Assembly (NCBI GenBank): GCA_965219015.1
Contig: CBDCNH010000018.1
Location: 27,188 to 91,187 of the forward strand
Direction: 5' to 3'
Length of the DNA: 64,000 nt
From: CBDCNH01 sp965219015
GTDB lineage: Bacteria; Pseudomonadota; Alphaproteobacteria; Rhodobacterales; Rhodobacteraceae
In this document: positions 55,190 to 64,000 of the stretch, in pieces
Position numbering within the stretch: position 1 is the stretch's first letter
How the letters are laid out: every line of letters starts with the position of its first letter
Notes under the pieces: generated by a model
What the model saw: only the letters and a program-made list of their open reading frames with translations
Told to the model about the DNA's origin: nothing
Databases searched by the model: none
Position numbers and translations under genes: made by a program

Positions 55190-55357
55190 GAACGCTTCCA
55201 GGGCGCGACCGAAGGCACGCCCTCCGCCTCGCGAGCGGCCGAGCGTCAGGTCGAACGTCGTCCCGTTCAGATCGACCGTGCAGGACCGCTTCCCGGCGGC
55301 GGCAGACGTGGCATTGAACGCCGCGAAGACCGTCGGAAGGACGCGCGGGACCGTCAC
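55190..55357 (-). pseudogene. 5' fragment of a small exported-protein gene
   Basis: A GTG at 55357, overlapping the stop of the upstream lipoprotein gene and preceded by GGAGGA, starts VTVPRVLPTVFAAFNATSAA, a plausible signal peptide. KRSCTVDLNGTTFDLTLG follows. Past about 55190 no frame is convincing, and the convergent gene ends at 55087. It probably formed an operon with the lipoprotein gene. Confidence 0.4.
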
Positions 55358-56454
55358 TCCTCCAGCACCGAAATCCGCTCGAGTCCGTCAGGACCGCGAC
55401 CTCGTCGATGTGGATCGCTCGATGCGGGCGGCGATGACGAGCGGGCGGTCCTGCGGCGAAGCGGAAGTCGGTGTTGGCCCCGGTCGTGAAATCGTGCGTG
55501 AGGGCGATGCCCGCGTCGCGCGGCGCCCCGGCGCCGGGCCCGTCCACGCGGAGGAGGTAGCGCATCCTCGTCAGGTCACTGTCGACGAGGCTCTGCACGA
55601 TGTTGGACGTCGAGGACCGCGCCGTGACCGGCCCCGGGAGGCCAAGATCGTCCGCCGTCTGGGTGGCCAGCCACGCCTGCGCGGCTTCGGCGAGCTCCGC
55701 GTCGAGCTCCGACTGCGCGACGAACGGAACACGGCGATAGACCCTTCGCCGCGTCGAACGTCCGCCCACCAGGCGATATTCCGGGGCCATGACCGTCGGT
55801 CCGGTCCCGTCCGAGTTGTCCACGGCCACGTCCTCCCGGGACAACAGGAGCGGCGGCTTCGCCTCCGGCCGGCCCGACATGTTCGTCAATTCGACGCCGA
55901 GGAAAACGGGGCGCGCGCCCCAGCGGGACAAGTCATCGGGCGCAAACGAAGCACCCGCATCGCCGCGGGCGAGCGTTGCCGCGCATTCATCGATCGCGGC
56001 CAGGGTCGCGGACCCTTTCTGGGGCGTGAGCAGGCGATCGAGCCAGATGGTCGCGCTGATTTCTTGATGCTCGCTTGCGAGGCCGGCGTTGTTCAGGGTC
56101 AGCAACCGAGCCGCAGGGCGCGAAGGCCGCGACGATGCGCGCTGCGTAGGCGGACTGGCCCTTGGCATAGGCGAGCGCGTGCCGCAGCGCCTCCGCGCAA
56201 TCGGTATCTCGGTCGCAGGTCTCGGGACGCACGAGCTCGAGCGTCACCACCCCGATCGGATCGCCGGCGATGGTGAAGCGGACGTCCCGTCCGCCGTCCT
56301 GCGGGTATCGGCTCTAGGAATCGTAGAGGGTGAGTTCGTCCGCGCCGATGGCTGCCGCGGCCCGACGCGCCGAGTCCTCGAACTCCGGGGTCGTCCCGTT
56401 GCAGCCCGCCAGCACGGCGGCGAGGCCGATGCAGACGCGAAACACCTTGAACAT
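55354..56454 (-). pseudogene. broken lipoprotein gene (amber stop plus frameshifts)
   Basis: The frame starts at ATG 56454 with a lipoprotein signal (MFKVFRVCIGLAAVLAGCNG, lipobox LAGC) and runs 46 codons to TAG. The same frame continues as SRYPQDGGRDVRFTIAGDP and VTLELVRPETCDRDTDCAEA. A shift near 56.1 kb leads to LLTLNNAGLASEHQEISATI and a long open stretch (ARPVFLGVELTNMSGRPEAK to RMRYLLRVDGPG). Two more shifts near 55.4 kb end in ISVLEE and TGA at 55354. Repaired, it would be a ~360-residue lipoprotein. No family was recognised. Confidence 0.55.
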
Positions 56455-56649
56455 CACACCATCCACGTGCCGACCATGCCGCCGGTTGCGATGATCCGGT
56501 GCTTCGAGCAGCACGCAAGCGGCATCCATAGCTGCGACATCGCAGAAACTGTCGCCTTGGATGGCGGCGGCACACGATGAGGCCTGCACGGGATATGCAT
56601 CTTCGGTCGAGCCGCTACCGCCAATCCGGGCCGGAGGGACGATCCGGTG

Positions 56650-57460
56650 ATGCGACTTGGCTCGAGATGGAGCTCTGCGCTCGTCGCTGCGGGGGCTCTT
56701 GCGACTACGCCGGCCGGTGCCGCGGACGACCCCGCGCCGAGGGCGCGTCTGCGCTCGGCCCTCGACGCCCTGCCGGTCGCGACGCCCGACAGCTTCGATC
56801 CCTTCGCCGTCGTCTTCGTCGACCGTGCGGCGGCGGAACGGGCGGCGATCGGTGCCCCTCCGAGCCTCGCCGAACGCCTCCCGCGCTCGCCACCCTGGCG
56901 CAGACCTCGCCGGACGCGGAGCGACGCCTCCGGGGGGCCGGTGGACGAGACGTCCTCGTTCATGGGCTTCAACAGCGCGCCCGAAAGCGTGACGGCTTGG
57001 GGCGGTCTCTCCGCCGGGACGGTGGCGGCGCTTCGGGACCGGCTGCCCGCGCTCGGCTTCGAGCCGCTTCCCGGTGTCCCCGACGGCTTCGCCAACGGCC
57101 CGGCCATAGGCGTGTCCCGGATCGACCGCGCGCCGGGCGATCCTTGGCGGGGCATGATGGGCGCGACCGATGCCATCGCCGTCGCCGGCCACCAAGTTTC
57201 TCAGACGAAGGCTCCCGAGCTGCTGCTATCGACCATCGGCGGGCAGGCCGCCGCGTGCTCGGGTGCAACGGCCGCGTTCGGCGCCGCTCTCGCGGGCCTC
57301 GACGCCGCGGCCGCAGAGGCCGAGATCGTGCAGGCCCGCCGGGTTCGACCCGGGCGGCGTGCCGCCGGTTGATCCCACGCAGGCCCTCGCAGGCCTCGCC
57401 CCGGCCGACCTGCCTTCGACAGAGCCTGGTTCGCGCGGATTGACGGGCGGGGAAGACCGA
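56650..57460 (+). pseudogene. frameshifted gene for an exported protein
   Basis: ATG 56650 opens a signal peptide (WSSALVAAGALATTPAGAAD) and reads on to APPSLAERL. A short piece in another frame follows (ALATLAQTSPDAERRLRGA), and the first frame resumes from PVDETSSFMGFNSAPESVTA through GIGVSRIDRAPGD-like sequence to AAAEAEIVQA. The final Pro-rich part (FDPGGVPPVDPTQALAGLAP) is again in another frame. At least three indels are needed. No family was recognised. Confidence 0.5.
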
Positions 57461-58012
57461 TGGCCGCGTTCACCATCGGCCTCGACGGATGGTCCCGACC
57501 GTGGCCGGGACGCAACCGTCGCCGCGTATGGCGGCGATCTCGACCGTTTCGGCAACGGCAGGGACATCGCGATGGCCGGGTCTGCCCTGCTCTCGGGGAT
57601 CGAGCCGAGGGTGAAGGCGAGACCCGCCGCGAAGATGTCGCTATCGCGACGGCCGATCAAGCGAGCCCGTCGCGATGCGCGACGACATCAACGGAAGCCC
57701 ATCGAGCGATCACGTCCTCCGCGCCTTCGGCGGGACCGATGAGCTGCCGGTCAAGACCTGCGGGCCCCGGTCCGCGCTCCGGTCGTGCGGGGATGGGGTC
57801 GCCGTTCTCTGCCTCGTGCCGGAGGCTCCGATCCTGTCGCTTTGCCGCGTCCACGGGTCAGGCGCGGCGGCTCCGGTCGTCGGGTTCGACGCGCCGTGCG
57901 GCACACGCGCCGGCGCTCTCCCCTGCGGGCAGCGGCGTCGGCATCGGACTGGATCACGATCGCCGGCGCTTCCGGTGACTGCCTCTGGGCCGCGACGCTC
58001 GCCCTGCCCTGA
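57460..58012 (+). pseudogene. frameshifted small gene, function unknown
   Basis: ATG 57460 has GGGGAAG upstream and begins MAAFTIGLDGW. Protein-like pieces then alternate between frames: EDVAIATADQASP, MRDDINGSPSSDHVLRAFGG with ELPVKTCG and GVAVLCLVPEAPILSLCRVH, and finally SDWITIAGASGDCLWAATLA to TGA 58012. The cysteine-bearing strands suggest an exported beta-rich protein. Confidence 0.4.
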
Positions 58013-58027
58013 TCGGTCGCGCGCCCC

Positions 58028-58275
58028 TCAGAACCAGTTCGTGAAGAAGCAGAACCGCTCGTCCGTGCCATCCACCGCGAAGCAGAGGTCATTCGTCGTC
58101 TCGCGCGCGGCCGGCCAGCCGTTGATCTGCACGGTCGGCGCGTCGATGTCGCCGCCCTCGACCTCGATCCGGAAGCGCCCGATGGAGACGTCGCCGCTAT
58201 CGCACGACCAATAGCCGGCGCAGAGCCCGGCAAGCGCCCGGCCGGCCCCGGCATGGAGGCAGGCATCTCGGTCTA
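58028..58275 (-). pseudogene. 3' fragment of a small cysteine-rich protein gene
   Basis: The minus frame has a convincing C-terminus: AGYWSCDSGDVSIGRFRIEV, VQINGWPAARETTNDLCFAV and DERFCFFTNWF. Upstream of about 58275 the frame becomes Arg-rich noise and no start or signal peptide is in frame. It is convergent with the gene to its left, 15 bp away. Confidence 0.4.
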
Positions 58276-58571
58276 AGTCCCGGCGGCGAAGCAAGGACGA
58301 TTCATGCCGCCGAGAGGAGCGTGGACGAGGGATGGCGGCCGCAAGGCAGCCCCGGGCGCGCGCATGAGGGGTCGAATTGCCGTTCGTCGGTCGTCGATGC
58401 ATGACCGGAGAAGAGAGACGCACCCGGTCCACTCGTCTGTGACGCTTCCAGAGCCGAGCCATGTCCCCATCCCGATCCGCCCTGATCCGCCCTGTCCGTC
58501 AAGGGCGTTATCGGCTCTCCCGCTGCGGTCCCTGCAGGCCGAGACGGCCGGGGGTCACCGTCGCAGAGGCC

Positions 58572-58945
58572 ATGTCCGACCTGCAGGGAAGATGGCGCTC
58601 GAAACAAGCGCGGACGGCCTTAAGCGGATCGAGGTCGACGACGGCGAGGAGACGGACCGCGAGGCGGCGCGCTTCGCCCCCGACTGCGACGGTCGGTCGG
58701 CCGAGGGCGAGACCGGCCGGCTCGTCCCCGCGTGGCGCGTCGTCGGGGTCGAGCCTCCGCTCTGCTCCGGCATCGACGCGCTCGCCGCGGGCGACCGCGC
58801 GATCGGCTCTCTCCCACGCGGCAACACCCCTATCGATGAAGCGCCCGGCCCTTGGTGTCAGGCCCGTCCGTCGCCGGACGCCGTGCCCACCCTCACTCAG
58901 TTCCCGCCGGGCGGGCTCGCGGCGCCGATCCTGTCGAGGGCGTAG
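58572..58945 (+). pseudogene. frameshifted small gene, function unknown
   Basis: MSDLQG at 58572 is followed, after a frame change of one base, by MALETSADGLKRIEVDDGEE, LVPAWRVVGVEPPLCSGID and GNTPIDEAPGPW. The last ~50 bases overlap the 3' end of the opposite-strand gene. No family was recognised. Confidence 0.35.
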
Positions 58946-60083
58946 TCCCTGCCGCCGCTGGTGAGCGTCGCCTCGTCCCCGCCATGCGAATCGTCACGTC
59001 GAAGCTGTTGCTGCCGGACTCGAAAGCGCCGGCGAGGTCGTCGCCGCGCGCGGTGACGTGGACCGGGAACGTCTGGCCCTGGAACGCGATCGTCCCCGCG
59101 TAGGTGCCACCTGCGCCGGCCAGTTCGAGGTCGAGGCCATCGCCGGAGTTCCGTCCGACGACCGGATCGGCCGGCGGGGCGCCGAGCGGGTTGGCCGGCG
59201 CCGCGGCCGGCACGCCGAACCCGGCGCTGGTGTCGGGTGGCAGCGGCGTCACCGGCGCCGTCGCGGCGACCGGCGGCAGGGCCGGGGTTCCGACGAGGCC
59301 GGGCGGAGTCGGCGGCGGCCTCCGGGAACTTCGCCTTAAACGTCGTCGTGCCGGCTTCGATCCGCGGGGCCACCTCCTTGAACTTCGCGCTCGTCTCGAT
59401 CCCGTCCGGCCCAAGCACGAAGATCGCGGGATGGAGGCCGAACCCGGCCAGCACATCGCGGCCCGCGGCCTTCAGCCTGTCCAGCATCTTCGCGTTGCCC
59501 GTCTCGCGCGCCGACTCGAGCTGCACGACCGTCGGGACCGTCGCAAGCATGAGCAGCTCGCCCTGCTTCTGCTTCTCGGCGTCAGGCAGCGCCGCCGCCT
59601 TGCTGGCAGCCATCGCCACGCAGATCAGGTCACGGACCGCGTTGTCCTGCGCCGGGGTCGTCTCGGTGAGATCCTGCACGATCTGGAAGCCGACCAGCAC
59701 GGCGGAGGCCATCACGTCCGAGAGGTTGTCGGCCCGCCACGTGCCGTCCGGGAAGCCCTGATCCATGATTTTTGGCGGAACTCCGGCGTCATCTGGTCGA
59801 CGAAGGCGGAAAGCTGGTCGCGCGTCGCGGCATCGCCGGACGGGGCGTAGGCATCGATGAACTCGGTGCGGACCTGCTCGGACACGGACGGCTCGTAGGA
59901 GAAAGCGAACTTCGACGCGTCCACGGCGGCCGCGGCCGCGGGGTCCACCTTGGTCGTCCCGCCACCGCCGAAGAAGCTGTCGAGCGCACCGTTGATCTGC
60001 GCCGTGGACCGCGCGGCGCTGCTCTCGGCTGCGGCCCAGGTCGGGATGGCCGTCGCGAGCGCGATGAGGAGGAGCCGGTGGAT
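58897..60083 (-). pseudogene. frameshifted exported protein gene, probable DUF6683 family
   Basis: The frame opens with a signal peptide lacking a start codon (IHRLLLIALATAIPTWAAAE). FAFSYEPSVSEQVRTEFIDA and a helical domain follow (DQGFPDGTWRADNLSDVMAS, PDAEKQKQGELLMLATVP, AAGRDVLAGFGLHPAIFVLG). This helical arrangement, with the FxYxPS opening, resembles DUF6683. Shifts near 59770 and 59310 lead to a Pro-rich linker and a beta module (GTYAGTIAFQGQTFPVHVTA, then SFDVTIRMAG), ending YALDRIGAASPPGGN. Repaired length is about 390 residues. Confidence 0.5.
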
Positions 60084-60089
60084 CCTTGG

Positions 60090-61636
60090 CTGTCGTCCTT
60101 GAGGGTGTATCGCTTGTCGCTGACGAGAAAGGCGGTCGGACCGTCGCGCATGAAGAAGTGCGACCGCGTGATCCCGTCGTCGTAGCGGAAGGTGATCGTG
60201 TTGCCTGCGATCTCGTAGTTCCCCAAACGCGTAGTCGTCGCTCCCGCCCCCCGTGGTGGGCTGTGTCGGGATCGGGGGCGCCGACGGAGACGTGGCCGTC
60301 GGGGTGGAACGTGTAGACCTGCGGCTGATAGGCTGTGAACGTGCCGGTGAAGCGCGCCACGTCGCGGATGTACCGCCCGTCGAGGATCTGCGCGCCGACG
60401 GGCGGCGCAGGGGCCGGACCCCGGCCGTAGAGAGCCTGCGAGACGGGCTCGCCCCGCCCCTCGCAGGAGAGCGCGAGCTCGCTCGACGAGTAGACGAAGC
60501 CGCCGACCGCGCGCCCGCCATTCGTGCTGATCGTGAACTCCCGGAGCCCCGTCCCTTCCTCTTTGGAATAGGACGAGGTCTCGCCGGCAACGGGCCCGGC
60601 GATCCAGTCGACCCTGGCGCTCGATGTGCCGATCACGTCCGAGAGGGCGTAGACGCCCGTCCCGGTGCCGAACCGGTACTCCCGCCCGGGCAGGATCTCG
60701 AACGGCTCGGCCTTGCCCTCGGCGTCGACGCAGGAGTACGTCTCGACCTGCGGCGTCACGAGCCGCGCCGACGTAGCGAGCTCCGTCTCCGACGCGCCCG
60801 GCTGGCGGCAGACGTAGCCCGTGCCCCGCCCGTTGCGCGCGATGGAGTCCAGGGAAAGCTCCGCGCCGTGATCGTCGAGCGAAGCGTCCGCATCGACGTC
60901 GCGCAGCCGCCCGCTCGTCCAGTCGATCTCGTCCTCCCGCATCCCCCAGGTTCCGCCCCCGAAGGACGACGCATAGGTTCCCGGCCCCGCGATCTGCACG
61001 ATCAGGTCGGCGCGGTCGGACGCGTCGGAACTCTTGTCGTAGCAGCGGTACTCGCCGGGCAGCGGCATCGTGTCCGGGTTCCACCTCGCCGCCACCGCGT
61101 CGGCCAGCGACGTCGCCGGGATCGCCTCCAGAACCTGCCCCCGCTGCAAAGGCACGGCCGCCGCGTCGTCGCCCATCATCTCGCCCAGGGCCCGGATGGC
61201 CGCGACCTCCGGTCTGTAGCTCGCCGCGACGTCCCATTCGGCCTCCGTCAGCAACGCGGGCAGGCTGCGGCACCATTCGGCCTCGCGCCCCACGGCCCGA
61301 CCGGCGACCGCGGCGCCGATCTCGGCCGCGCGCTGCAACCGGGCGGTGGTGAAGCTCGCGGCGAGCTCGGGCTGGTCCTCGATCCAGTGCCAGAGGAACC
61401 GGGTCGCGTTGACCGCGTGCCATTGATCCACCGCGCGCCCGACGTCCTCGGCGGTCCCGGGCGCGGCGGCGCAGAACGCGTCGTTCGCGTCGACGAAGCC
61501 TTCGATCTCCAGGATCGCGATGGCGGCGCCGATCGCCGCGCGCGTCGCCGGGCTACTGGGCGGGCGCGGGCGTCGGGATCGGCTCGGCCAGCAACGCGAT
61601 CGCAGCCCCTGCCCGAAAGGATCGGTTTATCGGAAT
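60090..61636 (-). pseudogene. frameshifted exported protein gene (copy 2 of the shared beta module)
   Basis: GGGAGG at 61641-61646 precedes ATT where a start is expected. The sequence then reads FRAGAAIALLAEPIPTPAPAQ as a signal peptide and meets TAG. In the next frame a long protein runs from ATRAAIGAAIAILEIEGFVD through QWHAVNATRFLWHWIEDQPE and GEYRCYDKSSDASDRADLIV to FHPDGHVSVGAPD. A further shift near 60245 gives GNYEIAGNTITFRYDDGITR and FLVSDKRYTL. The FxPDG...GxYxIxGxxI pattern repeats that of the 53.7-55.1 kb gene. Repaired length is about 500 residues. Confidence 0.55.
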
Positions 61637-61900
61637 GCGGCCTCCCTCCTGCCACCCGGATGACGTTACTCAATCGACTCCACGCTCGCGATAGCGAAGA
61701 TCGGATGCCGGATCGAAACCGGCCCCATTCGTCGCGATCTTCGGGCTGGTGTCTCGCGCTCCATCGGCCTGACCGGTTTCCGAAGGCCGGCGGACGGCGG
61801 CTGCGAAACGCGGGAAGAGCCTGATCACGACACGCGCACCGGCCAACCGATCGCTGCGGGATGTCGCGGCGGCGGCCGTGCCGTTCCCTCGTGTCGTCCA

Positions 61901-62344
61901 CTACGTCTCGGCTAAAGCGGTCTGCGATGGGGTCGGCTTCGGCTGCTCCAGCGGTCGCGCCAGCGCATCGATCTGGGGGGCGTCGAAGATCCGGTACGAC
62001 TGCAGGACGCGGATCCGCTCCCCTCCAGACGGTCGGCGTCGTCGGATCGGGAACAGCCGGCCACGCGGGGGGGGGGCGTCGCCACCCTCGGTGCCCTTCG
62101 CCTTGACGGTGCCGGAGTAGATCAACAGCGACGACCTCTCGCCCTTCCGGGCGATCGCTCCGAAGTCCTTCGCCGGCTTGACGGTCATCCAGAAAACGCT
62201 GATCGAACGCCGGGGCTGCTGCCAGGGGGCCGTTTCCGCCTCCATCGGGGAGATGATCTCCTCGGTGATGGCCTGAGCCGGGTCGATCCGGGGCGTAGCT
62301 TCGGGCTTCGTGCGGCGGGTGGTCTTGCGCGCGGCGCGGGGCAT
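61901..62344 (-). pseudogene. ardC: remnant of an ArdC-like antirestriction protein (N-terminal domain)
   Basis: The minus frame contains VFWMTVKPAKDFGAIARKGE, RSSLLIYSGTV and RVLQSYRIFDAPQIDAL. These line up with the ArdC N-terminal domain (PFWMTxxQAxxLGGxVRKGEK, then VVYYG, then FNxDQIxGLP). The C-terminal metallopeptidase-like domain is absent: the frame ends after ~147 residues. A run of ten G lies inside the reading frame (62067-62076). ArdC is carried by conjugative plasmids and integrative elements and protects incoming DNA, so this points to a decayed mobile element. Confidence 0.65.
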
Positions 62345-62524
62345 GGGCTCCGTCCTCTCATCCAGGGTGTCGGTATCCGGCCGGCGGCAGCCTAATCGCG
62401 CTCATCGCGGGTGGCTTGCCGTTCGCGCGCCATTCCCTCGGAGCGGCCCCCATCGCTCCCCTGGCTGGCGAAACCACGTCCCGCTTCCGGACCCTCGGGG
62501 CGCCCGGGTGCGCCCTCACCCTAG

Positions 62525-63591
62525 CTGTTTGATCCCCCGGTTTGATGGTGCGATCCTTTCGAATGTATGGAAGGAAGCATTATGGGACAAGTTCGTCACG
62601 GCTGCGCCACGACCACGTTCGCCGTCAGAGCTGCAATACAGCGATCGCAGGCTTCGCTCTCGCAGCTGAGCGGCGAGTTGGGGATCAATCCCAAGACGGT
62701 CGCCAAGTGGCGGAAGCGGGCGACGGTCGAGGATTTGAAGACCGGCCCGAGGGAGCCGCGCTCGACGGTTCTGACAGAGGCCGAGGAGGCGATGATCGTC
62801 GCCTTTCGACGGCACACGCTGCTGCCGCTGGACGACTGCCTCTACGCTCTGCAGCCCTCGATCCCGCACCTGACGCGCTCGGCGCTACATCGGTGCCTGC
62901 AGCGGCATGGCATCTCCCGCCTGCCGGACGTCGAGGGGGAAAAGCCCAAACGACAGAGGTTCAAGCGCTACGCGATCGGGTTCTTTCATATCGATATTGC
63001 CGAGGTTCAGACCTCCGAGGGCAAGCTTTACCTGTTCGTCGGCATCGACCGGACCAGCAAGTTTGCCGTGACCCAACTCGTCGAGAAGGCAGACCGAAAG
63101 ACGGCTTGGGAGTTCCTCCAGCACATGCTCGAAGCATTCGCCTGCGGCTCATCCTATCAGGTCCATACGATCCTCACGGACAACGGCATCCAGTTCGCCG
63201 AGCAGCCCCGGAACCGGAACACCATCTATTCCCGGCCAATACGCTTTGACATGATCTGCGAAGCCAATGGGATCGAGCACCGCCTGACGAAGCCGAACCA
63301 CCCTTGGAGAGACGAGGATCAGGAAACGATCCGGTGGATCGTTTTCCCGAGGAACGGCCAAGTCGAGCGGATGAACCGGACAATCAAGGACGCCACGGTA
63401 AAGCGCTATCATTACGACAGCCACGATCAGCTGCGTACGCACCTCGCCGATTTCCTAGCAGCCTACAACTTCGCCCGCAGACTCAAGACCCTCGGCGGCC
63501 TCACGCCCTACGAGTACATCTGCAAAATCTGGACATCAGAGCCAGATCGATTCATCGTCAACCCGATCCACCAAATGCCGGGACTAAACAG
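62525..63591 (+). mobile_element. IS481-family insertion sequence with CTAG target duplication
   Basis: The ends are imperfect inverted repeats: CTGTTTGATCCC on the left, and the complement of GGGACTAAACAG on the right (CTGTTTAGTCCC). CTAG flanks both sides (62521-62524 and 63592-63595), matching the CTAG target preference known for IS481. The element is about 1067 bp with one transposase gene that appears intact. It inserted beside the ardC remnant. Confidence 0.85.
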
Positions 63592-63595
63592 CTAG
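62582..63595 (+). CDS. IS481-family transposase
   Basis: The ~337-residue DDE transposase has an N-terminal helix-turn-helix (LSQLSGELGINPKTVAKWRKR), then the catalytic Asp in FFHIDIAEVQTSEGK, second Asp in ILTDNGIQF, and Glu in NGQVERMNRT, followed by YNFARRLKTLGGLTPYEYI. The ATG at 62582 has GGAAG at good distance; 62567 is an alternative. About 14 extra residues (DEDQETIRWIVFPR region) interrupt the usual NHPWTNGQVERMN just before the catalytic Glu. The stop codon TAG is supplied by the flanking CTAG duplication. Confidence 0.92.
   Translation: MGQVRHGCATTTFAVRAAIQRSQASLSQLSGELGINPKTVAKWRKRATVEDLKTGPREPRSTVLTEAEEAMIVAFRRHTLLPLDDCLYALQPSIPHLTRSALHRCLQRHGISRLPDVEGEKPKRQRFKRYAIGFFHIDIAEVQTSEGKLYLFVGIDRTSKFAVTQLVEKADRKTAWEFLQHMLEAFACGSSYQVHTILTDNGIQFAEQPRNRNTIYSRPIRFDMICEANGIEHRLTKPNHPWRDEDQETIRWIVFPRNGQVERMNRTIKDATVKRYHYDSHDQLRTHLADFLAAYNFARRLKTLGGLTPYEYICKIWTSEPDRFIVNPIHQMPGLNS
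63324..63344. repeat. palindrome in an in-frame insertion within the IS481 transposase
   Basis: AAACGATCC-GGT-GGATCGTTT is a perfect 9-3-9 inverted repeat. It lies inside the ~42 bp that encode the extra residues between NHPW and NGQVERMN of the transposase. Confidence 0.85.
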
Positions 63596-64000
63596 CGCGG
63601 CACGAATCGATCCTCTGGCCCGGGCGCTCGTTAGCTCAGGTCGCCTCGAACAGAACCGACGTCTTGACATTCGGGCGGTCTTGCGCTGCGAAAGCCCGGT
63701 GAGGCTGCCCACGAGGTTCGGGCATTCTCGGATGATTGCGGTTCGCGTCCAGCACCGGCACAGCGCCACCGGGCGGAAGCGTGATCACGGCGATCATCGA
63801 AGGCATCGAGGAGTTCGCACGCGCTCTTCGCCGTGCCATCGCGGCCTCGGCCGCCTCGGCGCGCGGGTGGGGCGCGTCGCCAGCTTCGTGGATACGTCGT
63901 AGCACACTCCGCCGGAACATGCGGCGCCGGTTGCGAAGCATCTTTCGCTCGCGGCGCTCCTGATGCAGCTCATCGACCAGAGTGCTCGACGCGGGAGGTC
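63596..64000. other. end of window, no convincing gene
   Basis: The 405 bp right of the insertion sequence hold a minus-strand open frame (63636-63941) rich in Arg, Met and Pro (ARANSSMPSMIAVITLPPGG, then LDANRNHPRMPEP) that may be the edge of a larger gene. No family was recognised. Plus-strand frames here look like its shadow. Confidence 0.4.

Noticed and set aside
53469..61636. The exported-protein block considered as a polymorphic-toxin or secretion-system locus
   Set aside because: No toxin domain, immunity pair, VgrG/Hcp/PAAR or secretion ATPase was recognised in any frame.
62067..62076. Run of ten G considered as an assembly artefact alone
   Set aside because: The ArdC frame continues protein-like on both sides of it, so the run is compatible with the reading frame as given; kept as part of the ardC finding.

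Overview
The window is about 64 kb of very GC-rich DNA from an alphaproteobacterium, most likely of Rhodobacterales type. The evidence is the chvI-chvG-hprK-EIIA-HPr cluster divergent from pckA, a MipZ division ATPase, a C-minus form of ribosomal protein L31, and dense operons with 4-bp ATGA/GTGA overlaps. No rRNA, tRNA or CRISPR array was seen.

Region by region. 1-4.3 kb (minus strand): acyltransferase (cut by the window edge), HPr, EIIA-Man, short HPr kinase, ChvG and ChvI. 4.6-9.6 kb: PEP carboxykinase, a TauE-type permease, an orphan three-haem cytochrome c and a LysR regulator. 9.8-15.8 kb: small exported protein with terminator, then ffh - two GNATs - chorismate mutase - rpsP - micro-ORF - rimM - trmD - rplS - rpmE. 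15.8-18.7 kb: MDR oxidoreductase, MipZ and a lone Hen1-like RNA methyltransferase. 18.9-23.8 kb: a complete ABC importer and a GalE-type epimerase. 23.8-31.6 kb (minus): an eight-gene aerobic aromatic-CoA operon built around a monooxygenase/old-yellow-enzyme fusion, best read as 2-aminobenzoyl-CoA (anthranilate) degradation. 31.7-41.2 kb: exopolysaccharide locus (YjbE/F/H, sugar transferase, epimerase, Wzz-like protein; divergent glycosyltransferases and phosphomannomutase). 41.1-48.7 kb: MprF, PhoX phosphatase coupled to a two-haem cytochrome, and an MFS permease.

From 48.7 kb the character changes. An IS3-family transposase relic, an intact PepSY/DJ-1 operon, an ardC antirestriction relic and an apparently intact IS481-family element flank roughly 8 kb (53.5-61.6 kb) in which nearly every gene is broken by frameshifts, stops or lost start codons. 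The broken genes encoded exported proteins (signal peptides, one lipobox), including a lysozyme-inhibitor-like (LprI) piece, a probable DUF6683 protein and proteins sharing a beta-rich module. I read this as a decaying, horizontally acquired island. A cluster of assembly indels cannot be excluded without reads.

The least explained signals are two short palindrome-bearing in-frame insertions inside conserved genes (phosphomannomutase, 40.82-40.86 kb; IS481 transposase, 63.31-63.35 kb), the stand-alone Hen1 homologue, the PhoX/di-haem cytochrome pair, and an epimerase whose Rossmann motif lies upstream of any ATG, GTG or TTG. I found no complete novel defence or mobile system.
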